Assembly: GCA_036280655.1 (NCBI GenBank)
Contig: DASUQI010000032.1
Location: 1-64,000, forward strand
Source: DASSJM01 sp036280655
GTDB lineage: Bacteria; Actinomycetota; UBA4738; HRBIN12
Reading direction: 5' to 3'
Length of the DNA: 64,000 nucleotides
Shown here: one piece after another, positions 25,794 to 34,437 of the stretch
Layout: each line of letters starts with the position of its first letter
Position numbering within the stretch: the stretch's first letter is position 1
The notes under the pieces: generated by a model
Told to the model about the DNA's origin: nothing
The model's database searches: none
Seen by the model: the letters and a program-made list of their open reading frames with translations, nothing else
Position numbers and translations under genes: made by a program

Positions 25794-27460
25794 CAGGCGA
25801 GCACGTCCAGGACCGCGTCGACCGTCCAGCCCGCGAGGATCAGCGCTCCCATCACCAGCCCGGCGATCAGGGCGATGCGTCGAATGCTCCACCGCTGGAT
25901 CGAGATCCTCGGGTACGGCGGCGCGAGCTCCTTGAACCGCCCGATCAGGTCCCGCTCATCCTCCTTGAGGTAGCGCTGGAGCTCCGTCGGGATCGCCATC
26001 CCCTGGGCGGCCGCGAACGCCTCGCCGATCTCCTCGGGGGTGAAGTACGCGAGCGCCCGGTGGTAGACGCGCTCGGGATCGGAGCGGAGCGCGAGCACCA
26101 GCATCATGTTCGCGAGGTCCACCGCCTCACGCCACGGCGACGGCCGGATCTGGAGCCCGGACACGTCGATCACCTGCAGCTCGCCCTCGACGACGAGCAG
26201 GTTGGCGGGCTTGACGTCCCGGTGCGCGAGCCCCGAATCCCACAGGCGGCGGACGAGCGCGAGGCCCCCGTCGATCACCTCGTCGGTCACTTCCGCGTGC
26301 CCGAGCGTCTCCGCGCCCTCGAAGAACTCGGTGACGAGCAGGTACTCGCGGTTCGGCGTGAGCTCCACGATCCCGTAGGAGTGCGCGACCCGGAAGCCGT
26401 CGTCGTCGAGCAGCCGGAGCGCGTAGTCCTCGTACGCGATCAGCCGCCGGACGGAGGAGAAGGACGTCTCGTCCTCGAGGCGCCCGTACAGGGCCGTCCT
26501 GCCGATCCGGTACCACCGGTCGGCCCGGACGTGGCTCGTCGCGAGGATCTTCCCGAAGAGCCGCGTGCCGTCGGCGGTCGTCATCAGGAGCGGGGTCGAG
26601 CCACCCGACCCCTCCTCGCCGAACGGCTTCAGCGACCCGACGGTGATCCCCAGCTGATCCCGCATCGCCCGGATGACGGCGGCGGTCCGGGCGCCGGCGA
26701 GGTCGAGGTGGGCGGCCTTGCCGCCCCGCGTGTACGAGACCGGGAATGAGTCCTCGGGCGCGAGCCACCCGAGGAGCGTCGCCGCGACGCAGGATCCGAG
26801 CAGGATCGAGTACAGCCCGGCGAGCGGGTACGTGGTGCCCAGGTACGCCCGCGCGACGACGACGAGGACGCCGACGACGATCGCGGCGAGCGAGGCGGTG
26901 CGTCGGGGTTTGCCGGCTGGTGCGAGGGTGACGACCATCGCCCAGAGCGTGATCGAGAGCGAGGCGACCGCGAACGACGGGAAATGCCAGATGCCGCTCC
27001 CCGTGGGGACAAGGACGTCGGCCGGAACGTCGAGCTCGACCGCGAGCCGCACCACCAGGAAGTCCATGACGAGGAAGCAGAGCAGGGCGACCGCGAGGTG
27101 CCGCCAGCGCTTGTACACCACGAGGATCACGAGCAAGGCGATCCGCATCACCACGATCGCCGGCTCGGTGGCCAGACGGGAGAGGAACCTCGCGACGTCG
27201 GTGAGCCAGCCGGTCCGCTGTTCGGCGAGCCACTGCATGACCGCCGAATCGGGTTCGGGGGACGCGCTGTAGTACCACCAGGCGAGGAGCGCGCCGACGG
27301 CGACCGTGACGATCAGCAGCACCACGTACCGCGGCCACCACTCGGGCTTCGGCAACGGCGGCGGGTCGCCGGAGGGACGCCGACGCAGTGCGCGACCGGC
27401 CGTCGCCGGGGCCACGCCGGGGGCGGTCCCCGTGCCCGCGGACCCCGCCTCTGGCACCAT
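25793..27460 (-). CDS. Fusion of a degenerate PAP2-like membrane domain and a protein-kinase-like domain
   Basis: A 555-residue protein. Residues 43-230 are a six-helix PAP2-fold region, but its active site is altered: FPSFAVAS (160-167) replaces FPSGHA and ARAYLGTTYPLAG (203-215) replaces R-x-YLGxHYPxD, so the catalytic histidines and aspartate are missing. Residues about 290-445 are kinase-like: LFGKIL (Lys304), LAHRDVKPANL (HRD Asp415) and IDVSG (Asp432, DFG read as DVS). A C-terminal membrane helix follows. ATG 27460 with GAGGGGGCG upstream. Coupled to the UPF0104 gene. Probably a lipid- or envelope-linked kinase with a structural membrane part (inference). Confidence 0.75.
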   Translation of the reverse strand: MVPEAGSAGTGTAPGVAPATAGRALRRRPSGDPPPLPKPEWWPRYVVLLIVTVAVGALLAWWYYSASPEPDSAVMQWLAEQRTGWLTDVARFLSRLATEPAIVVMRIALLVILVVYKRWRHLAVALLCFLVMDFLVVRLAVELDVPADVLVPTGSGIWHFPSFAVASLSITLWAMVVTLAPAGKPRRTASLAAIVVGVLVVVARAYLGTTYPLAGLYSILLGSCVAATLLGWLAPEDSFPVSYTRGGKAAHLDLAGARTAAVIRAMRDQLGITVGSLKPFGEEGSGGSTPLLMTTADGTRLFGKILATSHVRADRWYRIGRTALYGRLEDETSFSSVRRLIAYEDYALRLLDDDGFRVAHSYGIVELTPNREYLLVTEFFEGAETLGHAEVTDEVIDGGLALVRRLWDSGLAHRDVKPANLLVVEGELQVIDVSGLQIRPSPWREAVDLANMMLVLALRSDPERVYHRALAYFTPEEIGEAFAAAQGMAIPTELQRYLKEDERDLIGRFKELAPPYPRISIQRWSIRRIALIAGLVMGALILAGWTVDAVLDVLA

Positions 27461-27578
27461 CACCGCCCCCTCGCTCCCGCCCGCGTCGGAACCGGCGATA
27501 CCATGCAGCGCGGCACGGGCAGGGCAAGAGGATAGAGCACGCCGCCCGGGCACAGGAAATCGGTCGACGGGAGGCGAG

Positions 27579-27926
27579 ATGGACGAGGACGGCTGGGTCG
27601 CGACGGTCACGCTCGACGAGCTCCGCGACGGCAAGCCGCTCCAGACGAAGGTCGGCGAGGTCGAGATCCTCATGGTGCGCAACGGCGAAGAGCTGTTCGC
27701 GATCGGCAACCGGTGCACGCACCAGCAGGCGCCGCTGCACCGCGGTCCCGTGAAGTTCAGCGGCTCGCTCAGGACCGTTCGCTGCCCGCTCCACGGGAGC
27801 ACGTTCGACCTCGCGACGGGGCGGGTGATCCAGGGGCCCGCCACGCGGCCGGAACCGAGCTACGAGACGCGCGTGGTCGACGGCGTCGTCGAGATCCGCG
27901 ATCGCGAGCAGGCCGCCGGGGGCTAG
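27579..27926 (+). CDS. Rieske [2Fe-2S] ferredoxin
   Basis: A 115-residue soluble Rieske protein with both cluster motifs: NRCTHQQAPLH (C-x-H) and VRCPLHGSTFDLATG (C-x2-H). It matches the ferredoxin components of ring-hydroxylating oxygenases and the NirD-like group; no membrane anchor is seen. Starts MDEDGWVATVTLDELR at 27579 after GGAGGCGAG. The following small membrane gene begins two bases after its stop. Its partner is not identifiable here. Confidence 0.9.
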   Translation: MDEDGWVATVTLDELRDGKPLQTKVGEVEILMVRNGEELFAIGNRCTHQQAPLHRGPVKFSGSLRTVRCPLHGSTFDLATGRVIQGPATRPEPSYETRVVDGVVEIRDREQAAGG

Positions 27927-27927
27927 G

Positions 27928-28236
27928 ATGGCGGCCGTGGAGGCGTTCGCGGACGAGCCGGCGGCGTCGCCGTTCGCGTCGAGGCTCGCCGGGCTCGGCA
28001 TCGGCCTGATCGCCACGGCCGTGCTCGTGATGCTCCCGTTCCTCGTACCGGTCGCCTTCTACGTGATGGCGAACGTGTACGCGGCGACCAAGGGCACCAC
28101 CTTCTCCTCCGGCAGCGCGAACGAAGGTGTCCTCCTCGCGCTCCTGGTGCTCTCGGTCGCGGTATTCCCGGTCGTCCTCGCGGTGCTGGTCGGCCTGCTC
28201 GGGCGTGCGCTCTCGCCCAAGCGCCGTCGTCGCTGA
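27928..28236 (+). CDS. Two-helix membrane protein, unknown
   Basis: A 102-residue protein with hydrophobic segments GIGLIATAVLVMLPFLVPVA and LLALLVLSVAVFPVVLAVLV, and a basic tail ALSPKRRRR. ATG 27928 is one base after the Rieske TAG. No family recognised. Co-transcribed with the Rieske gene and probably galT. Confidence 0.65.
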   Translation: MAAVEAFADEPAASPFASRLAGLGIGLIATAVLVMLPFLVPVAFYVMANVYAATKGTTFSSGSANEGVLLALLVLSVAVFPVVLAVLVGLLGRALSPKRRRR

Positions 28237-28258
28237 CCGTCCGTTACCCTCCACGGCC

Positions 28259-29257
28259 ATGTCCACGCTGCGACAGGACCCGACCACCCGTCAGTGGACG
28301 ATCCTGGCGACCCGCCGGAGCGATCGCCCGCACGAGCCCGTCGTCGTCCCCCGCCCGGAGCTGCCGGCGTTCGACCCGACGTGCCCGTTCTGCCCCGGGA
28401 ACGAGGACCAGACGCCGCCCGAGATCGCGCGCGACCCGTGGGGTGAGACGTGGCGGGTCCGGGTCGTGCCGAACATGTACGCGGCGCTGGCCGGCGACGG
28501 GGCGACGCAGCGGACCGGCGAGCCGATGTTCCGCGAGATGCCCGGTGTGGGCAGCCACGAGGTGGTGATCGAGACCCCGCGGCACGACGGTCGGATAGAC
28601 GAGCTCGAGCGCGACCAGGTCGCCCGGGTCGTCTGGACGTGGCGGGAGCGCTACCGCGAGCTGATCGCGCGACCGGAGGTCCGGGCGGTGGTCGTGTTCA
28701 AGAACTTCGGCGCGCTCGCGGGGACCTCGCTCACTCATCCCCACTCCCAGATCGTCGCCACGCCGGTCTTCCTGCCCCGCCTGCAGCGGCGGCTCGACGT
28801 GGCGACCCGCTTCTACGACGAGCACGGCTCGTGCGTCTACGACGACGTGATCGCGGCCGAGCGGCGCGCGGAGGTCCGCATGGTCGACGAGGTGGGCGGC
28901 CTCATCGCGTTCGAGCCCTGGGCGGCGCAGTCACCGTTCGAGACCTGGATCGCGCCGACGTTCCACCAGGGATCGTTCGGCGACCTCGCCGACGAGCATC
29001 TCGACGACGTGGCCCGCATCCTGATCCGCGCGCTCCGCGCCGTCCGCACGGCCTGCGGCGATCCCGACTTCAACGTCGTGATGTACTCGGCGCCGTCGAG
29101 CGAGGGACACGCCGCGCGGGAGTTCCACTGGCACCTGAAGCTGATCCCGCGGATCGCGACGATGGCGGGGTTCGAGATCGGCTCGGCGATGTCGATCAAC
29201 ACGATCGCCCCCGAGGACGCGGCCGAGGCGCTTCGACGCGCGCTCGCCGACCCCTAG
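28259..29257 (+). CDS. galT: Galactose-1-phosphate uridylyltransferase
   Basis: A 332-residue HIT-superfamily enzyme. Zinc-site cysteines CPFCPG (C42, C45), the nucleophile triad in LTHPHSQIVAT (H160-P-H162), and EFHWHLKLIPR near the C-terminus (second zinc/His site) match GalT. It exchanges UMP between UDP-glucose and galactose-1-phosphate in the Leloir pathway. No galK or galE is adjacent, though an aldose 1-epimerase is encoded at 52.4 kb. Start ATG 28259 (MSTLRQDPTTRQW) matches the family N-terminus. Ends four bases into the convergent amidase gene. Confidence 0.9.
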   Translation: MSTLRQDPTTRQWTILATRRSDRPHEPVVVPRPELPAFDPTCPFCPGNEDQTPPEIARDPWGETWRVRVVPNMYAALAGDGATQRTGEPMFREMPGVGSHEVVIETPRHDGRIDELERDQVARVVWTWRERYRELIARPEVRAVVVFKNFGALAGTSLTHPHSQIVATPVFLPRLQRRLDVATRFYDEHGSCVYDDVIAAERRAEVRMVDEVGGLIAFEPWAAQSPFETWIAPTFHQGSFGDLADEHLDDVARILIRALRAVRTACGDPDFNVVMYSAPSSEGHAAREFHWHLKLIPRIATMAGFEIGSAMSINTIAPEDAAEALRRALADP

Positions 29258-29976
29258 CAGCCGGAGTCGACCCAGCGGGGGCCCGCGCCGATCGGAACGC
29301 CGAGGTCCCTCGCGAGGCCCTTCAGCCGGCGCCGGTACTTCCGCATCTCGTCGTGATCGAAGTCCGCGTGCGTGAGGCACCGCCAGCTCGCGTAGCGCTC
29401 GCGGTGGAACCGGCTCTCGAGGATCTCGGCGTGTCCGATCACATTGCCCCACGAGATCCGGAAGCGCGCCATGAGCCACACGGTGAGCCGTCGGGACGAA
29501 CGCATCATCGCGTCGTTCCCCATGACCTTGCGCGCGCTCGTCCCGACGTGCTCGATGCCGATCGCGGTCCAGTTCATCCCGATCGCGTGCCGGCAGCGGA
29601 TCCCGAGGTTCACCAGTTGGGAGATCGTCCCGTCCGTGTCGATCAGGAAGTGCGCGCACACGCCCGGCCGTTCGCCGAGATGTGGACCGTTGGCGGCGAA
29701 GTGGTTCCACGCCGCGTCGAACGAGGTTCCGTCGGTGTAGTGCTCGACGATCACCTTCGGGTCGGTCAGCCGGTACGTGCGCTGCCCGTAGTGGCGCCTC
29801 GAGTACGCGGCCGTCTGGCGCTTGCGCTGGGCACCGAACGGGATCCGCCGCCACTCGATGTCCGGCCGGAGGTCCGCGGGCGTCGGCGGCTCCCCCGCAC
29901 GCGCGGGCTCGGGCACGGCGACGTCGGGGCCGAGGAACAGGAACGCCGCGACCAGGACCGCGGCGATCCGGATCAT
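29254..29976 (-). CDS. Secreted N-acetylmuramoyl-L-alanine amidase (type 2/PGRP-like)
   Basis: A 240-residue exported protein. A hydrophobic leader (MIRIAAVLVAAFLFLGPDVA) ends near PEPARAG, a likely signal peptidase site. The catalytic domain has VIVEHYTDG (zinc His), FLIDTDGTISQLVN, IGIEHVG and VIGHAEIL (second His), with DFDHDEM later. Amidase_2 enzymes cleave the bond between the sugar and stem peptide of peptidoglycan. ATG 29976 overlaps the gltX stop (ATGA), so it is co-translated with gltX. The wide basic tail could aid wall binding. Confidence 0.8.
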   Translation of the reverse strand: MIRIAAVLVAAFLFLGPDVAVPEPARAGEPPTPADLRPDIEWRRIPFGAQRKRQTAAYSRRHYGQRTYRLTDPKVIVEHYTDGTSFDAAWNHFAANGPHLGERPGVCAHFLIDTDGTISQLVNLGIRCRHAIGMNWTAIGIEHVGTSARKVMGNDAMMRSSRRLTVWLMARFRISWGNVIGHAEILESRFHRERYASWRCLTHADFDHDEMRKYRRRLKGLARDLGVPIGAGPRWVDSGC

Positions 29977-31385
29977 GCCGCGGCGCGGAGGCGTTCGACC
30001 GTGCGCTCGCGGCCGAGCAGCTCGAGCGACTCCGGCAGCGGCGGCGAGACCGTCGATCCCGTCACCGCCGCGCGGACCGGCTGGAAGCCCTTCGTCCGGT
30101 TGAGTTCCGCGGCCGACGCGCACGCGTCGAGGGCGTCCTTGATCGGGTCGGCCTCCCACGGCGCGAGTGAGCCGAGCGCGTCCGCGACGGCGGAGAGGTA
30201 CCCGGCGGGAGCCTGCGCGATCACGTCGGTCGCCTTCTCGTTCAGGGCGACGTCGTCGGTGAACAGGAACCGGAGCAGCTCGACCGACTCCGCGAGCGTC
30301 TTCATGCGCTCCTTCACGAGCGGCATCGCCCGGCGCAGCAGGTCGAGGTCCGGAGTCAGCCCGGCGACCGAGAGGAAGTGCAGGCACCGCGCGGCGAGGT
30401 CGTCGTCGTCGAGCGACTGGATGGAGTGGTTGTTCATCCACTCGAGCTTCTCGGTGTCGAACCGCGCCGGGTTCCGCGAGACCCGCGCAACGTCGAACGA
30501 CTCGACCAGGTCCTGCTTGGACAGGAACGTCGTCTCGGCGTCCTTCGACCATCCAAGGAGCGCGAGATAGTTCATGAGCGCCTCCGGCAGGATGCCGCGT
30601 TCGCGGAACGCCTCGACGCTCGTCGACCCGTGTCGCTTGGACAGCGGCTTGCCGTCGGGGCCGTTCACCTGCGGTACGTGCGCGTACCGGGGTGGGGTGC
30701 CACCGAGCGCCGCGATCACGGCCGCGTTCCGCGGAGCGCTCGCGAGCAGGTCGTCGCCGCGGATCACGTGCGTGATCTCCATCAGCAGGTCGTCGACCGC
30801 GACGGCCAGCAGGAAGACCGGCGTGCCGTCCGAACGCATCAGCACGAAGTCCCGGAGCTGGCCGGGCGCCCAGCGGACCTCGCCCTTCACGAGGTCGTCG
30901 ACGACGTGCTCGCGCTCGGGCATCGCGAACCGGATCACGGACGGCCTCCCCTCCGCCTCGAACGCCTCGCGCACCTCGGGCGACCGGCACTTGCCGTCGT
31001 ATCCGGGCGTCTCGCCTCGAGCGAGGGCCGCAGCCCGCCGCTCCTCGAGCTCCGCCTCGGTGCAGTAGCAGCGGTAGGCGTCGTCAGCCTTCAGGAGTCG
31101 TTCGACCGCGTCGCGGTAGATGTCCATGCGTTGGGACTGTCGGTAGGGCGCGTGCGGTCCCCCGACGTCTGGCCCCTCATCCCAGTCGATCCCGAGCCAC
31201 CGCAGCGAGTCCATCACGCCGAGGAAGGCCTCCTCGGTGACGCGGGACGCGTCGGTGTCCTCGATCCGAAGGACGAACGCCCCGCCGGTATGGCGCGCGT
31301 ACGCCCACGAGAACAGCCCGGTCCGTGCGTTCCCCACGTGGATCGACCCGGACGGGGCCGGGGCGAACCGGCAGCGGACCGTCAC
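29973..31385 (-). CDS. gltX: Glutamyl-tRNA synthetase
   Basis: A 470-residue class I synthetase. The HIGH-equivalent is PAPSGSIHVGNARTG, and the KMSKS loop is PLSKRHGSTS (LSKRHG 248-253). RIEDTDASRV and the anticodon-binding end (WEADPIKDAL) fit GluRS. It attaches Glu to tRNA-Glu, possibly also tRNA-Gln if the lineage uses the amidotransferase route; the sequence alone does not decide that. Start ATG 31385 overlaps the FAH gene stop by four bases. Middle gene of FAH-gltX-amidase. Confidence 0.95.
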   Translation of the reverse strand: MTVRCRFAPAPSGSIHVGNARTGLFSWAYARHTGGAFVLRIEDTDASRVTEEAFLGVMDSLRWLGIDWDEGPDVGGPHAPYRQSQRMDIYRDAVERLLKADDAYRCYCTEAELEERRAAALARGETPGYDGKCRSPEVREAFEAEGRPSVIRFAMPEREHVVDDLVKGEVRWAPGQLRDFVLMRSDGTPVFLLAVAVDDLLMEITHVIRGDDLLASAPRNAAVIAALGGTPPRYAHVPQVNGPDGKPLSKRHGSTSVEAFRERGILPEALMNYLALLGWSKDAETTFLSKQDLVESFDVARVSRNPARFDTEKLEWMNNHSIQSLDDDDLAARCLHFLSVAGLTPDLDLLRRAMPLVKERMKTLAESVELLRFLFTDDVALNEKATDVIAQAPAGYLSAVADALGSLAPWEADPIKDALDACASAAELNRTKGFQPVRAAVTGSTVSPPLPESLELLGRERTVERLRAAA

Positions 31386-32149
31386 GATCCCTCCTCAACC
31401 GGGTTCGACAGTGTCCCGACGCCGTCGACCTCGACCTCGACGGTGTCGCCCGCGCTCAGGCTGCCGACGCCCTCGGGCGTCCCGGTCAGGACCGCGTCGC
31501 CCGGCAGAAGGGTCATGAAGGAGGTGATGTATTCGATCAGCGTCGCGACGCCGTACGCGAGGTCGGCGGTCTGGCCGGCCTGGCGCACCTCGCCGTTCAG
31601 CCGGGTCTCGACGCGCACGTCGGTCGGATCGAGGTCGGTCTCGATCCACGGACCGAGCGGGCACGACCCGTCGAACCCCTTCGCACGCGCCCACTGGTCG
31701 TCGGTCCTCTGCAGGTCGCGCAGCGTCACGTCGTTCGCGCACGTGTAGCCGAGGATGTACCGGAACGCCTCCTCGGTCCGCACATCCTTCGCGATCCGGC
31801 CGATCACCACCGCGAGCTCGCCCTCGTAGTCGACGCGTTCGCTGACCGGGAGGAGCCGGATCGGGTCCTTCGGGCCGATCACCGCGGTCGAGGGCTTCAG
31901 GAACACGAGCGGCTCATCGGGGACCTCCGAGCCGAACTCGGCCGCATGGGCGGCGTAGTTCTTGCCGATGCACACGACCTTGGAGGGCAGCACCGGCGAA
32001 AGCAGCCGGACGTCGTCGAACGGCACCTCCTCACCGGTCGGGACCGGGTCCTCGAAGAACGTGCCCTGCAGGACCCGGATCGAGTCGGACCCGAAGTCCG
32101 AGACGCCGGTCGCGATCCGTTCGCCGAACCGGAAGCGGACGAGCCTCAC
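31382..32149 (-). CDS. Fumarylacetoacetate hydrolase (FAH) family protein, copy 1
   Basis: A 255-residue FAH-fold hydrolase or decarboxylase. IGKNYAAHAAEFG, PLVFLKPSTAVIG and the metal-ligand motif RVDYEGELAVVIGR (E-x-E) are canonical, as is PGDAVLTGTPEGVGSLSAGD. Members cleave carbon-carbon bonds or tautomerise acyl pyruvates in aromatic or sugar catabolism; which reaction applies is unknown. It heads the FAH-gltX-amidase operon with a long 550-bp upstream region. A more distant paralogue lies at 36.5 kb. Confidence 0.85.
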   Translation of the reverse strand: MRLVRFRFGERIATGVSDFGSDSIRVLQGTFFEDPVPTGEEVPFDDVRLLSPVLPSKVVCIGKNYAAHAAEFGSEVPDEPLVFLKPSTAVIGPKDPIRLLPVSERVDYEGELAVVIGRIAKDVRTEEAFRYILGYTCANDVTLRDLQRTDDQWARAKGFDGSCPLGPWIETDLDPTDVRVETRLNGEVRQAGQTADLAYGVATLIEYITSFMTLLPGDAVLTGTPEGVGSLSAGDTVEVEVDGVGTLSNPVEEGS

Positions 32150-32699
32150 GCGCGCAGGCTACCAACGCAGGAGCGCGTCGCTGCTGATCGGGTGGTCGGA
32201 GTGGGTTCAGGCACATCGCAAGGGGGATCCGCTGGTATCAGGTGTGAACGTGACCGTTTCCGTGACTCAGAACGGAGCCCCGATACGGGAAACCGCCACG
32301 GGGCTCCAGGGCCGGCTCCTCTAGGGGGAGCCGGCTTGTGGCCGCTCCGTCTTACGACTGCATGCCGTTCCCTTCTGACACGTCGAGGCTGACACGTAAA
32401 CGAACCTGAAGCTGACCGTGTGCTCTGCCACCCAGCGCCTTTGGCCTAGTCCCGACGATGGCCGAGGCGAAGACCAATGGCGGTAGAGCACATCACCCGC
32501 CATTTCCATACTTCATCCACCAGATGGGCTACTGGATGGGTGCAACGGGTGAGGCGACGCATCGGATCGTTGGTCGCTGCGGCGGTCCCGGTCGTGTCGA
32601 AGGAGGGACTCGCGGCTCCGACTCGGTCCCCGTTGCCGCGAGCAAGAGGAGGGCGGGTGCATGGCCCGTTCCCGGCCGGAGTCTGAAAGGAGCCGAGGA
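32150..32699. other. 550-bp intergenic leader with two strong hairpins
   Basis: No supported gene; open frames here are unrecognisable. It contains two adjacent perfect hairpins: GGAGCCCC/GGGGCTCC (32274-32281, 32300-32307, 18-nt loop) and GCCGGCTCC/GGAGCCGGC (32311-32319, 32327-32335, 7-nt loop), both GC-rich, with purine-rich GGGAAACCGCC in the first loop. It serves as promoter region for the minus-strand FAH operon and the plus-strand pilus-like locus. The hairpins lie about 370 bp before the latter. Confidence 0.55.
32274..32335 (+). promoter_or_regulatory. Tandem hairpins, possible structured leader RNA or terminator
   Basis: Two stems of 8 and 9 perfect base pairs stand three bases apart (32274-32307 and 32311-32335). 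The second has no U-tract. Two coaxial GC stems with conserved-looking unpaired loop could be a riboswitch-like element, but no known class motif was recognised (GEMM/c-di-GMP, cobalamin and SAM motifs were looked for by eye). Orientation is a guess. Confidence 0.35.
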
Positions 32700-32945
32700 A
32701 TGCTGAGTAAGTCTGCTGCAAACATCCGGGGTGGATTGTCCGCACTCACCCGCCTGACCGCCGCGAAGGTCGCGGTCGGGGCGATCGTCGCCGCCTGCCT
32801 CGTGACTCCCCAGGGGTGGAGGCTGCTCGTCGCCATCGCGGCTCTCGGTCTGCTGTTCGCCGTTGCTGGCGCTTACCTCGGCATCGACCTCGAGGCGGAG
32901 AAGAGGGAAGAGGAGAACACGCATGCTTTCACTGATCTGTCGTAG
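32700..32945 (+). CDS. Small membrane protein preceding the pilus-like gene
   Basis: An 81-residue protein, MLSKSAANIRGGLSALTRLT, with two helices (AAKVAVGAIVAACLVTPQ and LLVAIAALGLLFAVAGAYLG) and a Glu/Lys tail (EAEKREEENTHAF). AAAGGAG is eight bases upstream of the ATG at 32700; a longer frame to 32661 lacks that spacing. Its 3' end overlaps the next gene by 23 bp, a sign of coupling. The size suggests a Flp-like or accessory component of a Tad locus, but no Flp pilin signature is clear. Confidence 0.6.
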   Translation: MLSKSAANIRGGLSALTRLTAAKVAVGAIVAACLVTPQGWRLLVAIAALGLLFAVAGAYLGIDLEAEKREEENTHAFTDLS

Positions 32946-34035
32946 GCTCCGCAACGTCCACGACGACCAGGACGGCGCGGTCTTGTTGATCGTCGTCTTC
33001 GCTCTGTTGGCGATGGCCGGGATGCTGGTCCTGGTGTTCGACCTGGGGTCCATGCTATCGACGCGCAGGACGGCGGTGAAGGCGGCGGATGCCGCGGCCT
33101 TGGCTGCGGCGCAGTCCTGCTTCGATGGCGACGCGGCCGGCGCGACCCTCGCAGCCCAACAGCTTGGGCTGGCCAACATGGACGACTCCGGCGCCAGCCT
33201 CTCGGGGACCACCTCCACGATCATCGCGCAGCAGGGCTGTGGAACCAGCAGGGACTACGGGTACGTGACCGTCAGGGTCACCACCAACCAGGACCTCTTC
33301 TTCGCCCCGATCATCGGCATCGACTCCAACGGCATCACAGCTGAGGCCACTGCTGCATGGGGCATGGTGGTTGGCCCGCCCGTGCCCGTCATGGCCACGA
33401 TCGGCGGCCCGAACGCCTTCTCTTCGTGCGATGTCCCCGACCCGACTCCGGGCAAGACGTGCTACGTCCTGATGGACAACGACCACAACGGAGGCGGGCA
33501 GTTCGGATTCCTTAGTTTGACCGATTGGTATCCGGTTGGGACTGACCCGAATACGATGGACTGCAACTCTGCGGGCGGCACCAACCTGCTCCGCGATCAG
33601 ATCGCCGGGATCAACATGCCCAGGTATGTCTACGGTGCCCCGGCTTGGTCGTGCCAGGTGCCCGGCGCGAGCGCCCAGACGTGGCCAACCTTGACGGGAT
33701 TGACCCGCTGGTTCCCGTTGACCAACCCGACGATCACCGAACCAACCGGGAAGTTCTACTACGTCCAGGGGTTCGCGCAGGCCACCATCGTCAGTGTCGA
33801 GCAGAGGAGCTGGAGCGACGTCGCCACCGGGCCCGGCAACGGCAACGGGAATGGTGGGGGCAACGGCGGCAATGGGGGTCCGCCCCCGATCGATCCAACA
33901 CAGCAGACCTGCGGCAACGGGATCCTGGTGCCTCCCAACGGCAGCTACTCCTGCATCGCGCTGACGTGGCACACCTCCTTGATGCCTACGCCCGGCGACA
34001 CCGCGATCGCCGAGGGAGTGCACCTCATCAGGTAG
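32923..34035 (+). CDS. TadG-like protein (Flp pilus assembly family)
   Basis: A 370-residue membrane-anchored protein. DDQDGAVLLIVVFALLAMAG is the Tad/TadE-G signature at residues 14-38, followed by DLGSMLSTRRTAVKAADAAA. A large extracytoplasmic domain with several Cys residues (CDVPDPTPGKTC, CNSAGG) and a flexible Gly/Asn-rich stretch (GPGNGNGNGGGNGG) follows. Members are anchored by one N-terminal helix and sit at the outside of the Flp pilus machine. No tadA/B/C gene is adjacent, so this is probably an isolated pseudopilin-like locus. ATG 32923 has AGAGGAGAAC upstream. Confidence 0.75.
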   Translation: MLSLICRRLRNVHDDQDGAVLLIVVFALLAMAGMLVLVFDLGSMLSTRRTAVKAADAAALAAAQSCFDGDAAGATLAAQQLGLANMDDSGASLSGTTSTIIAQQGCGTSRDYGYVTVRVTTNQDLFFAPIIGIDSNGITAEATAAWGMVVGPPVPVMATIGGPNAFSSCDVPDPTPGKTCYVLMDNDHNGGGQFGFLSLTDWYPVGTDPNTMDCNSAGGTNLLRDQIAGINMPRYVYGAPAWSCQVPGASAQTWPTLTGLTRWFPLTNPTITEPTGKFYYVQGFAQATIVSVEQRSWSDVATGPGNGNGNGGGNGGNGGPPPIDPTQQTCGNGILVPPNGSYSCIALTWHTSLMPTPGDTAIAEGVHLIR

Positions 34036-34066
34036 CAGAGCAACACCGCTCTTGTTAGGAGGGATC

Positions 34067-34399
34067 ATGCTGAAGTACTCGCTCATCGACGACGGGCACG
34101 GCAACTACCCGGCCGGATATGAAACGCACGACGAGCAGGAGAAACTCCCTGAGCCCGACCAGAAGTCCACGCTGCGGGCGCTCCTGCGCGACGTGGAGCT
34201 GATGACCCTGGACGACCTGAAGGCGAGGATCACCACCATCCTGCCGGGGGCCACCTTCGAGGTGGATAGCCTTGGGCGGATCGTCATCCGCGCCAGTTGC
34301 CGGCTGCGCATCGACTCAGGAGCGTTGACCGAAACCCTGCGCGAGAAGGCGCGCCATCACGTGCCGCCCAAGAAGGGTCTGTTCGGCAAGCGCAAGTAG
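34067..34399 (+). CDS. Protein of unknown function downstream of the TadG-like gene
   Basis: A 110-residue soluble protein, MLKYSLIDDGHGNYPAGYET, with an acidic N-terminus and FEVDSLGRIVIRASCRLRID. A Gly/Lys tail HVPPKKGLFGKRK ends it. ATG 34067 has TTAGGAGGGATC immediately upstream. No family recognised. Position suggests a role with the pilus-like locus. Confidence 0.55.
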   Translation: MLKYSLIDDGHGNYPAGYETHDEQEKLPEPDQKSTLRALLRDVELMTLDDLKARITTILPGATFEVDSLGRIVIRASCRLRIDSGALTETLREKARHHVPPKKGLFGKRK

Positions 34400-34437
34400 G
34401 CGCCGCAGATCAGCACGCCGTCCGGGTGCACGTTCGC

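Noticed and set aside
32205..32345. Cyclic-di-GMP (GEMM) riboswitch
   Set aside because: Hairpins are present but the GCAAAGCC and receptor-loop motifs are not; left as an unassigned structure.
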